32,164 nt of DNA from Hyaloscypha bicolor E. Its lineage: Eukaryota > Ascomycota > Leotiomycetes > Helotiales > Hyaloscyphaceae. Both the position numbers and the translations under genes were made by a program. Shown here piece by piece: positions 1-10,699 of the stretch. The notes under the pieces are model-generated. The model saw only the letters and a program-made list of their open reading frames with translations. It was not told the DNA's origin and ran no database searches. Each line of letters opens with the position of its first letter. Positions within the stretch are counted from its first letter, which is position 1. Location: NCBI RefSeq assembly GCF_002865645.1, contig NW_020194614.1, forward strand, positions 1 through 32,164. Reading direction: 5' to 3'.

Positions 1-700
1 ACTAATATATTACCTAATATACTAGAGAAGTATATATTATATTAGTCTATTAACTAGAAGCTTTATATAACTTATTAATTACTACTTAAGCTATTAAATT
101 CTCGGAAACTAATATTAAGGTACTTAATAAGTATATTTAATAGCAAATTAAGAATATTACTAGAGAACTAAAATTTATAAAGCTAGTAAAGAAATTCTTA
201 TATTTAATTACTTTTATAAATGCTTTATTTATAAATAATAAAAATCTCTTTTTCTAAATCAGATATATTCTAGTTCTAGTAAACGGAACTAGATATACTA
301 ATATTATTTACTAGTTCTCTACTAAATATAAGAGAATTACTAGAAGTATTCTAGCTTCAGAACTTTATAGTATAGCTTACGGCTTTAATATAGGCGCTTT
401 AGTTAAATCTATAATTAATAAAATACTAGAAATAGAACTATTACTAGTAATTTATATAAATTCGAAATTATTATATAAATATTTTATTAAATTAGAAACT
501 ACTCGAGAAAAGTATCTAATAATTAATATAATATATCTTTATTAGGCATATAAATAACAAGAGATTATAGAAGTCAAATAAATTAAAAAAGAATTAAATT
601 TTACTAATTTTATAACGAAATTAAAGCTAATAAATACTTTTAAGTATCTAATTAATATAAATACTATATAATTAGATATAGAGAAATAGATTAAGTATAA
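1..700 (+). pseudogene. Ty1/copia polyprotein, RNase H end (copia-1)
   Basis: C-terminal part of a fungal Ty1/copia Pol, cut at the window start. In frame 3 the segment around 333-400 reads as the conserved copia stretch containing RSILASELY. It continues to VIYINSK at about 450-464, where the catalytic Asp of the usual 'CTDSK' is now Asn (AAT at 459-461). The tail of the frame resembles the 'NPADAMTK' region and ends near 690. A second copy lies at about 11.24-12.40 kb. The sequence is decayed by RIP but still the least ambiguous copia signal here. The 5' part is missing because the window starts inside it. Confidence 0.85.
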
Positions 701-730
701 ATAGAACAGAAAATAAATATATAAAATAGA

Positions 731-750
731 AGGATATTATAAAAGAAAAA
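731..750 (+). other. Purine-rich tract, possible polypurine tract of copia-1
   Basis: A purine-rich stretch (AAAAGAAAAA at 741-750) lies between the end of the copia RNase H frame and the start of the repeated sequence beginning GTTATATATA at 751. This is where an LTR retrotransposon carries its plus-strand primer. The placement fits, but so AT-rich a sequence gives such runs easily. Confidence 0.4.
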
Positions 751-786
751 GTTATATATAAAAGGCTATAGCCTTTAGTATATAAT
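751..786. repeat. Shared 36-nt palindrome (copia-associated copy)
   Basis: Left arm GTTATATATAAAAGGC, centre TATA, right arm its near-perfect reverse complement. The same palindrome is found in X LTRs and just after gypsy-B pol. It could form a hairpin or cruciform. It might be a short mobile palindrome or a common LTR promoter/terminator module, and the sequence alone does not decide. Confidence 0.75.
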
Positions 787-1192
787 TAAAACCTTAGAAA
801 TAATATAGATATATAAAATATCTAGGAAATCTAGTATTAGGCCAGATTAGGGAATTTATATATAATTAGAAAAAGATACTATTTTTTATTTTTTTTAGAA
901 AGTTTCTAGTATTAGTATAGCTATTTCTTTAGGAGTTATATATATAGTTATAAGATACGAGATACGGGATATAAGTAATAGAATATAAAATACGAAATAT
1001 AGTTATATAAACTTATATTTTATAGGTAACTTAACTAGTAGACTAGACTCCTTTAGGCTTAGTAGATTTAGGAATTATATATTAATACTATAATACTATA
1101 ATTTTTATTTCTAAATAATAACTTTATTAACTAATATAACTAGTATTTCTATACTTATATAATAGTATTATATATTACTAGTAAACTAATAA
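751..1192 (+). repeat. LTR-like repeat, tandem unit 1 (copia-associated)
   Basis: First of two head-to-tail copies of about 432 bp. The unit starts with a palindrome (751-786), runs through an AT-rich body with short TACGAGATACGGGAT-like repeats at about 955-980, and ends in ACTAGTAAACTAATA at about 1177-1191. It sits directly after the copia RNase H end and a purine tract, so it is most simply the 3' LTR of copia-1. No matching 5' LTR is in the window to prove this. Confidence 0.6.
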
Positions 1193-1218
1193 AAAGGCTA
1201 TAGCCTTAAATATATAAC
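1185..1218. repeat. Shared palindrome, degraded copy
   Basis: Start of tandem unit 2. The central AAAGGCTATAGCCTT and the right arm ending TATATAAC are kept, but the left arm is fused to the end of unit 1. Same motif as at 751-786, 8802-8836, 12462-12497, 15307-15342 and about 27238-27273. Confidence 0.6.
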
Positions 1219-1624
1219 TAAAACCTTAGAAGTAATATAAATATATAAAGTATTTAGGAAATCTAGTATTAGGCCGGATTAGAAAATTTATATATAATTA
1301 GAAAAAGGTATTATTTTTCGTATTTTTAGAGAGTTTCTAGTATTAGTATAGCTATTTCTTTAGGAATTATATATATAGTTATAGAATATAAAATACGAGA
1401 TATAAGTAATAAAATATAAAATACGAAATATAATTATATAACCTTATATTCTATAAGTAATTTAACTAGTAAACTAGACTTCTTTAGGCTTAGTAAATTT
1501 AGGAATTATATATTAATATTATAATACTATAATTTCTATTTCTAAATAATAATAACTTTACTAACTAATATAACTAATATTTTTATATTTATATAATAGT
1601 ATTATATATTACTAGTAAACTAAT
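1193..1624 (+). repeat. LTR-like repeat, tandem unit 2
   Basis: Second copy of the preceding unit with the same order of landmarks, including AGGCTATAGCC near the start, CTAGTATTAGGCC in the middle and TACTAGTAAACTAATAAT at the end. Differences are mostly C/T and G/A changes plus small indels. Direct LTR-LTR tandems arise when two copies recombine or when an element inserts next to or into its own LTR. No internal sequence lies between the units. Confidence 0.7.
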
Positions 1625-1635
1625 AATAATAAAAG

Positions 1636-3098
1636 CTTTTAGCTACTTTATTTATCTATATAAAGAGACCGGATTTCTGGCTTTTTTTTATTTCTTTTAA
1701 GAGATTTATTAAGCCTATAATTATCTGAGAATAATAATAAATAAATCTATAATAGAAATTAGTAAATTCAAGAAATATTTAAATATTATAGAATAATTCT
1801 AATACTAGCTATTTAATAATATTATAAATCTATTTAGGATTTATATAAATATCTTCTATTCTAATAAGAAAGCTTAAGAAATCGATTTCCTTAATATTAA
1901 ACTCGTATTTATTAAATTTATAAAACAGGTAATTTTTTATAATTTAGTAAATATCTAGTAAATATAATTATAGTATTTATTTTTATTTTAAAAATAAATA
2001 AAGATATTATTTAAATAAATAATTATAAAATAATTCAAAAGTTCTATAAATATAATATAAATATATATTTAAAATATAGCTAATATATTAGCTAGTCTAA
2101 AAGATATTATAAGATATTTAAAATAGCTATAATAAGTTCTAAAAGCCGTTTTCTATTTATATCTTTTATAAATTCTTATTTAATAATATATATTTTTAAG
2201 ATCTAATTTTATAAAAATCTTGGTTTTTTGAAACTAATTAAAAGTTTTATTAATAAAAGAAAGCAAATATTAATTCTTAATTATAACTTAATTAAGTCTA
2301 TAAAAATTAATATAAGAATATAGCCCTTTATTCTTTTTAGAAATAAAAAGAATAAATACTTTTATTAGGCTTTTATTAGGCCTTATCTAATATTTATAAA
2401 ATATATTTTATAAGTATAAATATAATACTTCTAGTTAGATTTTTAATAAATTATATAAAAGTCTATATAGAACTATATTATTTATATTAATAGAATATTT
2501 AATACTATTAAGATTAGAAAGTTCCGAAGCTTTATTAGAATTAAAAACCTCTAAGAAATTTTTATATTTATTATTTCGGAAATAAATAAATATTTCTAAA
2601 GATTTTTCTAAAAGATATTAATTTATTATATTAAAAACTCTTATTTAGTATTACTAGAACTATATAATAAAACGGAGATCTAGTAACTATTATAAATATA
2701 TAAAGCCTATTATCTAAAATAGTTATATTTGCTTTTAATTAAGAATAAAATTTGAAATACTAACTTAGAATACTAATTAAGCTTTTTATTAAACTCTTTT
2801 AGTATTAGAATCTTAATATTATTAAACTATATAAATATATATATTTATTATTTATTAATATAATTTATATATTATATAAGAATTATTTTATAAAATTCTA
2901 TACTAGAAATAAAACTATAAGAGCTAATATTCTTATATTTATAGAACCGGAACTTAAAAAAATACGTTTTATTATAATTATTTATAATAAATATCTTAAG
3001 ATTATAGACTTAATAAATTTTAAATCTATTTCTATAAAGAATTATAAATTCTTAGTTATATTTGGCTAAAATAATAAAGCCCTAGCTTTAAGCCTAAT
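1636..3098 (-). pseudogene. Ty3/gypsy polyprotein fragment: protease-RT (gypsy-A)
   Basis: Minus-strand reverse transcriptase of a fungal Ty3/gypsy element. Reading from high to low coordinates I see a linker (LEVFNSNKASELSN, at about 2.56 kb) before RT, then 'IRPNKS', the palm motif TKLDLKNIYYQIRI at about 2180-2215 and YLNN for YLDD at 2006-2017. After these come KYEFNIKEIDFLSF at about 1866-1909 and the FTNFYYRFI connection region near 1.75 kb. Both catalytic Asp codons of YLDD are now Asn. The fragment ends near 1636 against the tandem LTR-like units, so RNase H and integrase are missing. At 3098 it is cut by gypsy-B and its frame resumes at 9178. Confidence 0.87.
3094..3098. repeat. Target-site duplication of gypsy-B, left copy (CTAAT)
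   Basis: CTAAT immediately before the first base of the 5' LTR. The identical CTAAT follows the 3' LTR at 9173-9177. A five-base duplication is the usual product of Ty3/gypsy integrase. Confidence 0.85.
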
Positions 3099-3345
3099 TA
3101 TTATAGTTATTATAATATATAATACTAATAGAAATTAGACTAAAACTAGTAAAATATCTAGTATTTATAATTACTTAATAATTATATATAACTCTGAATT
3201 TAAGCTAGTATATAGGCCTATATATAGCTTGTAATTATTTAGATTCGAAGTTTCTTTAAGATTATTTTCCTTTTTTAGCTTTAAATTATTAAAATAGAAA
3301 TAGTTTAATTATATTTTCTAAGTTCTAGATCTTATATTTATAATA
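3099..3345 (+). repeat. 5' LTR of gypsy-B
   Basis: 247 bp, starting TATTATAG and ending TTATAATA. It aligns along its whole length with 8906-9172. Start and end TA...TA are what RIP would leave of TG...CA. Landmarks shared with the 3' LTR include TATCTAGTATTTA, GGCCTATATATAGCTT (in the 3' LTR a diverged equivalent) and CTTATATTTATAATA. The primer-binding site should follow at about 3346, but I cannot match it to a tRNA. Confidence 0.87.
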
Positions 3346-3480
3346 TAATTTAAAGCTTTTCTATTTCTTAATTCTATAAAAAATTTAAATAATACTTATC
3401 TAATTGGTTTTTAATAAATATAAATAAAATATATTATAGCTATTTCTATATTAGTTAACTAATATTAAAATAAAAGAAAG

Positions 3481-4740
3481 TCCTAAACCGGCTAAGTAAA
3501 TAAATAGGCTAGTAATCTTATTACTAAAAAAGATATAAAAAAGCAAGTTCCGGAATAATTAGATGAATTAGAAAAAGCTATAGTATAAAATACTACTAGT
3601 ATATTACTAAAAGATAAACCAGAGTCTTTTATTAAATCTCTTAAGAAGTTTGAATATTTTATTAATATTTATAATAAAAAGGATATTTTCTTTTAGAAAA
3701 TAAAAAAGAAAAAAAAACCTATTTTATTAAAAGTAAAGTTCTAAGAGTTATTCCGGAATTCTAAAGCTTTATATAAAGAGATTATTAAGCTAATTCTAAA
3801 AATATATAATACTCTTATTTATAATAAGAATTATTATAATTAGCTAAAAGAAATTAAGTAAATACTAAAAAAAAAAGCTATTATTAAAAAGCTTATTATA
3901 TAGTTTATTAGAATAACTAGTTTCCTTATTCTAGAAAATAGATATTTAGTTAAACTTTCTAATTCTTTTATTTTTAAAAATATAACTAAAAATAGTATTA
4001 TTTTTAATAATTAATTAGTTTAGATTAAAAACAAGTTTTATAATAATTCTAATATTAACTAAATAGAGAACTTTAAAATTATTTATATATCCGGCTATAT
4101 AAATAGCTATATTCTTATACTAATTTCTTTTTACCTAAATTAGAATAATTAATATATATATAAAATTATTAGAAAACTATATATTTATTTAAAAAAGCTA
4201 TATAATAACTCGAATAAGAAATATAATACTTAATAAGTATTTAAGAAACTATTTATAAAAAAGAATTAAACTTTTTAGAAGTTCTATATTCTATTCCTAA
4301 AATATATAATAAATAGAAATATTAACTTATAAGATTTTAAGAATAACCTAAATAATAAGCTTATTTAGAAGCTCTAAGAAATTATAGCTATATATTATAA
4401 TAATTCTATTATTTATATTATAAAGTTTATATAATACTATATTATAAATAACTAGTAAATTCGAATTTATTATAAAAAGAAAAACTAGATATCTAAAAAA
4501 GCTAATAAAGATATAAATAAGCCAAGCTCTAGAGATGTCTCTTATATAAAGCCTGCTTCTAAAACCCTAGTAATAAATAAATTTATTACTTTAAAGCCCG
4601 GATTCTCTAACCTCAAATACTATAATTATAGTAGATTTAGTTATATATCTAGGAATTATCTAGAGTCTAAAATAGAATATATAAAACAAGTCTTAGTAGC
4701 TAAGTTAATAGTATTTATTATAAGTAAATTATTTAAGGAT
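3481..4740 (+). pseudogene. Gag region with CCHC knuckle (gypsy-B)
   Basis: Frame 1, with stops only of the TAA/TAG type. The start codon is lost or hidden; the first clear coding signal is near 3481. The N-terminal part is rich in Lys/Glu/Leu helices (e.g. LDELEKAI at about 3.57 kb, FIKSLKKFEYFINIY at about 3.64 kb). Near the C-terminus, 4618-4659 reads YYNYSRFSYISRNY, exactly a CX2CX4HX4C nucleocapsid knuckle with Cys and His codons changed to Tyr. Gag packages the element RNA in virus-like particles; this copy has lost its zinc ligands. Confidence 0.82.
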
Positions 4741-5700
4741 ATAGAATAAGGAAACGAGAACTTTTAAAAAAAGTTTTCTTTTTAGGGCTATATTATATAA
4801 ATATAATAGAAGTTATTTTGAGTTAGTTACTAGGAAATAAAGTATTTATATTTTCTTATATAATTAGTAATAATAAATTAGATATTAAAACTTCTTCTTT
4901 TATTAATATTAAAATAAATAAATATACTTTTATTAATTTCAAGTTTATAAAAATAATTAAACGATTTCTAGATATTAAGTTTATTTAATTAATATTACCC
5001 TATAATATAAAAGAATTTAATAGTAAATAGGCTATATTTATTACTTATTATATTAAGCTTATATTTTTAATTAATAAACAGAAAATTCTAATATTTATAT
5101 TAGTTATAGAACTAGGCAAATATAATATAATTTTGGAATAATAGTAGTTTATAAGTATTAGTATTCTAATTAATTATAAGAATAAAAGATTAATCTAGCT
5201 AGATAATTAGTTCAGAAAAAAGAGTTAGAATAAGGTTCTAATTATTATATATAAGAACTTGAAATCTGGAAAAAAGTAACTAATATTAAGAAAATATAAA
5301 TAAAAGAAATAAAGTTATAGCTATAGATAAGTTCTAGAAATCTCAGATTATAAAGAGAAAATTCTTTTATTCTTTTTCTAAACCGGGCTCAGGAAGCTAT
5401 ATATAGTAAAAGAATTAAGCTTAATATTATAGAGAAATATAAATAGCCTTGGGAAATATAAAAGTTTTTCTTAAACCAGAAATAAAAATATTAAAATTAT
5501 ATTATTTAAAAGAAAGCTATAAGATCTAGTTAAGGCCTATAGTTAATATTCTAGTTATTTTACTAGTTATTTTCTAGATAAATCTATAAAAGAAAAAGAA
5601 CCTTTTTTTTATAATATTATTTTTCGAGATTAATAAAAAACTAGAATTATAATAAAAAAACCAAATTTATTTTAGATAAATAATAGCCAGAAGAGACGGA
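4741..5700 (+). pseudogene. Probable aspartic protease region and linker (gypsy-B)
   Basis: Lies between the zinc knuckle and the start of RT, where Ty3/gypsy elements carry their aspartic protease. By eye I cannot point with confidence to the DSG/DTG active-site triad, which RIP would change to N-S/T-S/R. The assignment therefore rests on position. Coding-like composition continues, but frames are interrupted often. Confidence 0.5.
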
Positions 5701-6900
5701 GCTATAATAGCTAGTAAGAGTTTTACTAGAGGAATTTAAGGATTTTATAAATATCTTTTTAAAAGAAATATTAAATTTTTTATTTTTTTATTAATTATAT
5801 AATTATAAGATTTAGATTAATAATTTCAAAAACCCGGAAAGTCTAAAGTATTTCCTATTTTATTAATAATTGATTTATAAGCTATAGAAGATTAAATATT
5901 TCCTTAAAAAGAATCTCTAATAGAACTTTATTAAACTAAGCTAGTTTTCTTTTATATTTCCGATTCTTTTTATAAAAAAGGCTAATAGAATTTTTTAATT
6001 CTATATTAACTATTATAAGCTAAATAGCTTGGTATAAGAGAATTATTATTTTCTTTTCCTTATTTATAAGACCCTTATATAGCTAGTTTAAGCTAAGGTC
6101 TATATAAAGCTAAATATTTAATAAGTATTCTATTAAATTCAAATAGATCTAGAATTAGAAGAACTTATAATATTTTATATAAGATATAAAGCCTATAAAT
6201 ATAAAGTTTTTTTTAGAAAGGCCTAACTAATAGCTTTATTATATATTAGAAATATATAAATAATATTCTTTTTAATTACTTTAATATCTTTTATATAGCT
6301 TATTTAAATAATATTCTAATTTATTTAAATAATTCCCTGGAATATAAAAATTATATATAAAAGATTCTTTAATAGCTATAGAATACTAGCCTCTAAATAA
6401 ATATTAAGAAATTAGAATTAAATATTATTTATATAAAATATCTAGGCTTTATTATTTCTATTAAAGATATTAAAATAGATTTAGATAAAATAATAGTTAT
6501 TAAAAACTAGTAATTATTAATAATAATTAAAAGAATATAAGGCTTTTTAGGCTTTTATAATTTTTATTAGTATTTTATTATAGAATATAGCCGTATAATA
6601 AAGCCCTTAATAGCTCTAATATATAAGAGAGTTCTATATAAATAAATAGATTAGTATAAAAAAGGTTTTACTAAATTAAAATAAGCTATATTCTTATTAC
6701 TAATTCTATATTATTATAACTCGAATCTTTTTATTATAATTAAAACAAATATATTAAATAGAATTATAGCCGGTATTCTCTTATAATAAGAATTCTAAAT
6801 AGAATTCTAGTATTTAGTAATATTTTTTTCTAAAATTATATAATTAGCTAAGCTAAATTATAATATTTATAATAAAGAAATACTTATTATTATTCTTTTT
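5700..6900 (+). pseudogene. Reverse transcriptase-RNase H (gypsy-B)
   Basis: The palm motif YxDD is at 6301-6312 as TAT TTA AAT AAT (YLNN for YLDD), followed by ILIY. Downstream, 6436 onward reads KYLGFIISIKDIKID, then a TAG where the family has Trp, then GFLGFYNFYQYFI, the RT connection typical of Ty3/gypsy. RNase H follows: ILNRIIAGILLQQ (about 6.75-6.79 kb) corresponds to 'DASdxGxGAVLxQ'. All of this is in frame 1. The catalytic Asp pair is lost, so the enzyme would be inactive. Confidence 0.88.
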
Positions 6901-7379
6901 TTAACTAAATAACAAATAGAGCCAGAAGGCTTATAAGAGATATTTTTTATAATTTATTTAAACTATTGAGCTTTTAAATACTTTATAATTATAAAAAAGC
7001 TCTTAGTAAAACAAGTTTATTAAATAAAGTATTTTCTTATTATTATTTTAAACTTATATATTAAATAAGTAAATTAAATAAATAAACGAATATAATTATT
7101 TAGAATAAGGTAATAATAATCTATTAAACCCAAATTCTTCTTTTATAATAAAAGATTAATAATAATATTATATATAATTTCTAGTTAGTTCTAATTAAAG
7201 CTTTAATAAGTCCGATTTAGAAAAAAAACCTAATATAATAGTATATAGCTTATAAATAAGCTATTAAATAAAAACCGAAAGTTACTAGAATTTAAAAAGC
7301 TATAAAATAAAGTAAGAAATAAAAGCACGGCATTTAAATATTATAAAACAGCTTTCTTTTATAATATAATAAATTATTT

Positions 7380-8510
7380 ATATCTAATAATATAATAATA
7401 TTCGAGATATTTCTATATATTACTCTTATTTAGAAGATATATATATAGCCTCTAATAAAATATTTAGAAAGAGCCAAGCTTTAATAGCTTCTTTAGGCCT
7501 ATTATTATTAGCCAGGCTAGGAAATAAATATTAATTAATATAAAAATAACTATTATATTTACTAATAATTCTATATCTCTAAAAAATAAAAAGCCAGGTT
7601 TCTTATATCTATTATTAGTTTTTAACTATTTCTAGTAATATATATTAGTAGATTTTAAAAAGTACCTAAAAATAGAATTAAATATAATATAATAGTAATT
7701 TTTATTAATTATCTAAATAAATATTCTATTATAATTTCTATTTGAAATATAATTATAGCTAAAGAATTAGTATTTATTTTCTTTATTTATATAATTTACT
7801 AAATTAGTATTCCGGAAACTATTTTATATATAATATAAGGCCCTAGTTTATATTAGATTTCTGAAATAAGTTCTATAAATATATTAATATAAAGCTTAAG
7901 TTATTAACTACTAATTATTTCTAAACTAATAGCTAAATAGAAATTTATTAACTAGTATTTTAACTAATAGCTATATTTCTATATATACTATTACTAGAAT
8001 AATTAGAATAAATAAGTAATAATTAATTAATTATTAATAAATAGCTCTAGTTTATAAGATTACGGGCTAGTTCCTATTTCTTATAGAAAAGGGCTATAAA
8101 TTATAAATATTATTTAATTAGAAAACCCAAATATAATTAAATATCTTAAAAATAGAACTAAATAAATAAAAAGTAAAGGCCCTAGTAATACGGTTTTATG
8201 AATTATAATAAAAGATATAAGAGAATATAATATAAATATAAGAATATTATATTATTTAAGCTAATAAATATTATTAACTAGTAGATTTTGAAATAAGAGA
8301 TAAAATATAAATTATTACTAAATATTAGAAAAATAATTATTCGAGCTATAAGCTAGCCTATTAAATAAAAGAACTATATGAAATTCTGGAATAAATAAGA
8401 TATTTCTTTAGGCTTAAGCTATTAGAATTAATAAGAATATATCTGGTATTTTATATAGAAAAGCTATATAAAGATCCAGGTAATTCCCTTTTTAGATAAG
8501 CGAATTCGGA
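7380..8510 (+). pseudogene. Integrase (gypsy-B)
   Basis: Catalytic core of a Ty3/gypsy integrase. The first Asp motif is recognisable in frame 1 at about 7650 (YILVDFKKY, family 'HISVDFK'). The second lies in frame 2 at about 7826-7850, reading NIRPxFILDF for 'SDRGPQFISDF'. The third block reads KLKLLTTNYFxTNSxIEIY for 'KLKLSTAYHPQTDGQTE' (about 7.89-7.95 kb). The zinc-binding HHCC part upstream is blurred. The switch of frame between 7.70 and 7.83 kb shows at least one indel in addition to RIP. Confidence 0.85.
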
Positions 8511-8544
8511 GCCTTTATTATTAGAACTATAAGATAAGGAAACG

Positions 8545-8760
8545 GAATATAAAGTTTAAAAAGTACTAGTAATAAAGCTGCTTTATAAAAAGCTAAAATA
8601 CTAAGTCTAATAAAGAGAATAAAATCTAGATTCGAAGTAATATTTTATATCCTTATTAAATAATAGTATTCTAGCCCTTTAAAGCTTCTATAATAAGAAT
8701 CTCGAATGGCTAGAACTATTTTAAAATCTCTTCTATTAGTTAGATTATATTAAGAATAAT
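8545..8760 (+). pseudogene. Chromodomain, C-terminus of gypsy-B Pol
   Basis: Frame 1 from GAA at 8545: EYKV-KVLVIKLLYKKLKY-V, then a RIP-damaged block with three stops, then NLDSK-YFISLLNNS, ALxSFY and NLEWLEL. With stops read as Gln/Trp this matches the chromodomain tail of fungal chromoviruses (EYEVE...YLVxWxGW...WYPAS...L..FH..P). Chromodomains steer integration to heterochromatin marked by histone H3 methylation, which fits the setting. It is separated from the palindrome at 8802 by about 40 bp. Confidence 0.8.
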
Positions 8761-8801
8761 ATATTACTAGAACTATATAATATAAACGGAAATTCTTTAA
8801 G

Positions 8802-8836
8802 GTTATATATAAAAGGCCCTGGTCTTTAATATATAA
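8802..8836. repeat. Shared palindrome, copy downstream of gypsy-B pol
   Basis: GTTATATATAAAAGGC, then CCTG, then an imperfect reverse-complement arm ending ATATATAAC. It lies between the chromodomain end and the polypurine tract, that is, in the 3' untranslated part of gypsy-B and outside its LTRs. The equivalent place after the 5' LTR shows no copy. Confidence 0.72.
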
Positions 8837-8891
8837 CCTATAACTTGAGAATTTAATAGAGACTTTTAAAGCTTAGAAACGAGCTTATTTT

Positions 8892-8905
8892 AAAAAAAGA
8901 AGTAA
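8892..8905 (+). other. Polypurine tract of gypsy-B
   Basis: AAAAAAAGAAGTAA directly before the first base of the 3' LTR (8906). Position and purine content (one T) are as expected for the plus-strand primer of an LTR retrotransposon. Confidence 0.7.
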
Positions 8906-9172
8906 TATTATAATTATTATAATATATGGTATTAGTAGGAATTAGACTAGAACTAATAAGATATCTAGTATTTAAATAAGATATCTAATATTTATAATTA
9001 CCTAATAGTTATATATAATCCCGAATTTAAGCTAATATATAGACTCGTATATAGCTTATAATTATTTAAATCCGAGGCTTTTTCGAAATCTTCTTTTCTT
9101 TTTAGCTTTAAATTATTGAAATAGAAATAGTCTAACTATATTTTCTAAGCTCTAAATCTTATATTTATAATA
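8906..9172 (+). repeat. 3' LTR of gypsy-B
   Basis: 267 bp, aligning with the 5' LTR at 3099-3345. The 20-bp length difference is explained by a direct duplication within this copy: AATAAGATATCTAGTATTTA at 8955-8974 is followed by a near-identical 20-mer at 8975-8994, while the 5' LTR has a single, diverged unit. It ends TTATAATA and is followed by the CTAAT duplication. Confidence 0.87.
8955..8994 (+). repeat. 20-bp tandem duplication inside the 3' LTR
   Basis: Two adjacent 20-bp units differing at one site (CTAGTATT versus CTAATATT). They account exactly for the length difference between the two LTRs, so the duplication arose after insertion or by slippage in this LTR only. Confidence 0.85.
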
Positions 9173-9177
9173 CTAAT
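9173..9177. repeat. Target-site duplication of gypsy-B, right copy (CTAAT)
   Basis: CTAAT directly after the 3' LTR, identical to 3094-3098. Confidence 0.85.
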
Positions 9178-10600
9178 TATTATTAAGGAAATTATAATCT
9201 AATCTAATATTATTAAATCTATTATATATTTCTAAAATATTTATTTTTAGCTATATTAATCTTATTTAAATAATTATATAAAATAATATATTTTTTATTA
9301 TAACTAAAATTATTAATATTTAAGATTTGGTCTTTTCTTTTCTTTATTTCTTAGAAGGGTTTTCTCTAAAGTATTTCTTTATAATAATAGTATTAATTTG
9401 CTTTTATAAATATTTTAATTCTTTTATAGTTTTGGCCTTATTAGAATTCTGCCAAATCTATTTAATATATTTAAAATATTTTATATTTCCTAAAAAATGT
9501 CTTTTCTATTTATAAATCTAATAAATTATACCTAAAATAGAACTAGTATTCTATTAAGGCTTTAAAAAAGCCAAAGTATTATTTAAGAATTTCTTATATA
9601 ATTTTCGGAACTTTTTTTTTCTTTTTTAATAATTTTATAAATTAGAATTTATTAAATTAAAGTTCTTAGAAATAGAATTATTCTTATTAAATTTCCTCGT
9701 TTTTATTTTCTTTAATTTAGGATAAATAATATATTCTGCTTTTTGAGCTTTTTTAAGTTATTTAAAAATAAATTTTATTTTATTTTCTAAAAAAATAAAA
9801 ATAAAAATCTAATAAGTCTTATAATTAAATAAAGTAATATTAAAAGTCCGAATCTAATTTCTTTTAAGATATAGGTTCTAGTTAATTTCAAAACTAATTA
9901 TTTAAATATATAATTCGGTAACTATTTTACTATTTTTCTAATAAAGATCTTAGAATTCCTTAAAAGTATTTTACTAATAGATTTAAAATATTTAAAGTAT
10001 ATTAGCTAAATAGGCCTTAAATTACTTCTAATAGATCTTATATAATAGTAGGCTTTACTTTATTATAGTTTTCTAAATATTATAAGGTTTGTTTCTAAAG
10101 GTATTTATAATAGAATTAATTCTAGAAAAGTATCTATTATAAATCTAAGATTAGATTCTAAAAACTACTTTCTAGAAAAATATAAATATTCTCTATTTCT
10201 TAAAAAACTTTCTATAATATAAATCAGGTATTCGGATCTTAAAAAGCTTCTTTTAGTCTAAATATATCTTTAGAATATTATATAATAGCTTCTAATAAAT
10301 AGTATTAAGATTACTTTTAATACTTATTATATTAGGAAAGGAAATGAGTTCTAATTCTATTTTAGAAAGTTTTCTAATAGAAATTAATAAAAAAACAAAA
10401 AAAAACTTATAAATAAAGTTTTTATAAAATATAGCAAATTATAAGATATTTCTAAGAATATTCTTATATTATTCTAATTATAGAATATATTAGTTAATTA
10501 TATTTACTAATTCTTGCTTTTATTAAAGTATTTTAACTTTAATATATAAGTTCTATTCTATGGCTTAAATAGTAGTAATTTAGGTATTAATTTCAGTAGT
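9178..10600 (-). pseudogene. Minus-strand decayed frame, probable upstream part of gypsy-A polyprotein
   Basis: Minus-strand reading gives long stretches interrupted almost only by TAA/TAG, e.g. KAQKAEYIIYPKLKK (about 9.75 kb) and NRFNNIRLDYNFLNN just above 9178. If 3099-9177 is removed, keeping one CTAAT, the frame ending at 9178 runs on into the frame below 3098 without a stop other than TAA/TAG. This supports one interrupted gypsy-A element. I do not recognise Gag or protease motifs in this part, so the product name is inferred from continuity. Above about 10.15 kb the frame becomes unclear, and the boundary with copia-2 is not located. Confidence 0.5.
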
Positions 10601-10699
10601 TTAATTATTACCGGAATTATTTCTATTATTATTACTGGCTTTTAGAGGCTTTTAAAGAGCCCTATTAAAAGTATTAGACGGGCTTTTACTATTACTTAT

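Larger units (their letters stand above)
3346..8905 (+). mobile_element. Ty3/gypsy chromovirus gypsy-B, internal region
   Basis: The internal region lies between two matched LTRs. In order it contains a Gag-like region, CCHC zinc knuckle, protease region, RT, RNase H, integrase and a C-terminal chromodomain. That order (RT-RNase H-integrase) defines Ty3/gypsy, and the chromodomain places it among chromoviruses. Most of the coding signal is in frame 1, with one stretch in frame 2 near 7.83 kb and a return to frame 1 by 8.54 kb, so indels as well as RIP stops break it. The element cannot encode working proteins. Confidence 0.92.

Noticed and set aside
9327..9515. Open frame of 62 codons, plus strand
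   Set aside because: Phe/Ile/Leu/Tyr-rich peptide that is the antisense shadow of the minus-strand gypsy-A frame. Such hydrophobic frames are expected by chance in T-rich DNA. No start context or similarity.
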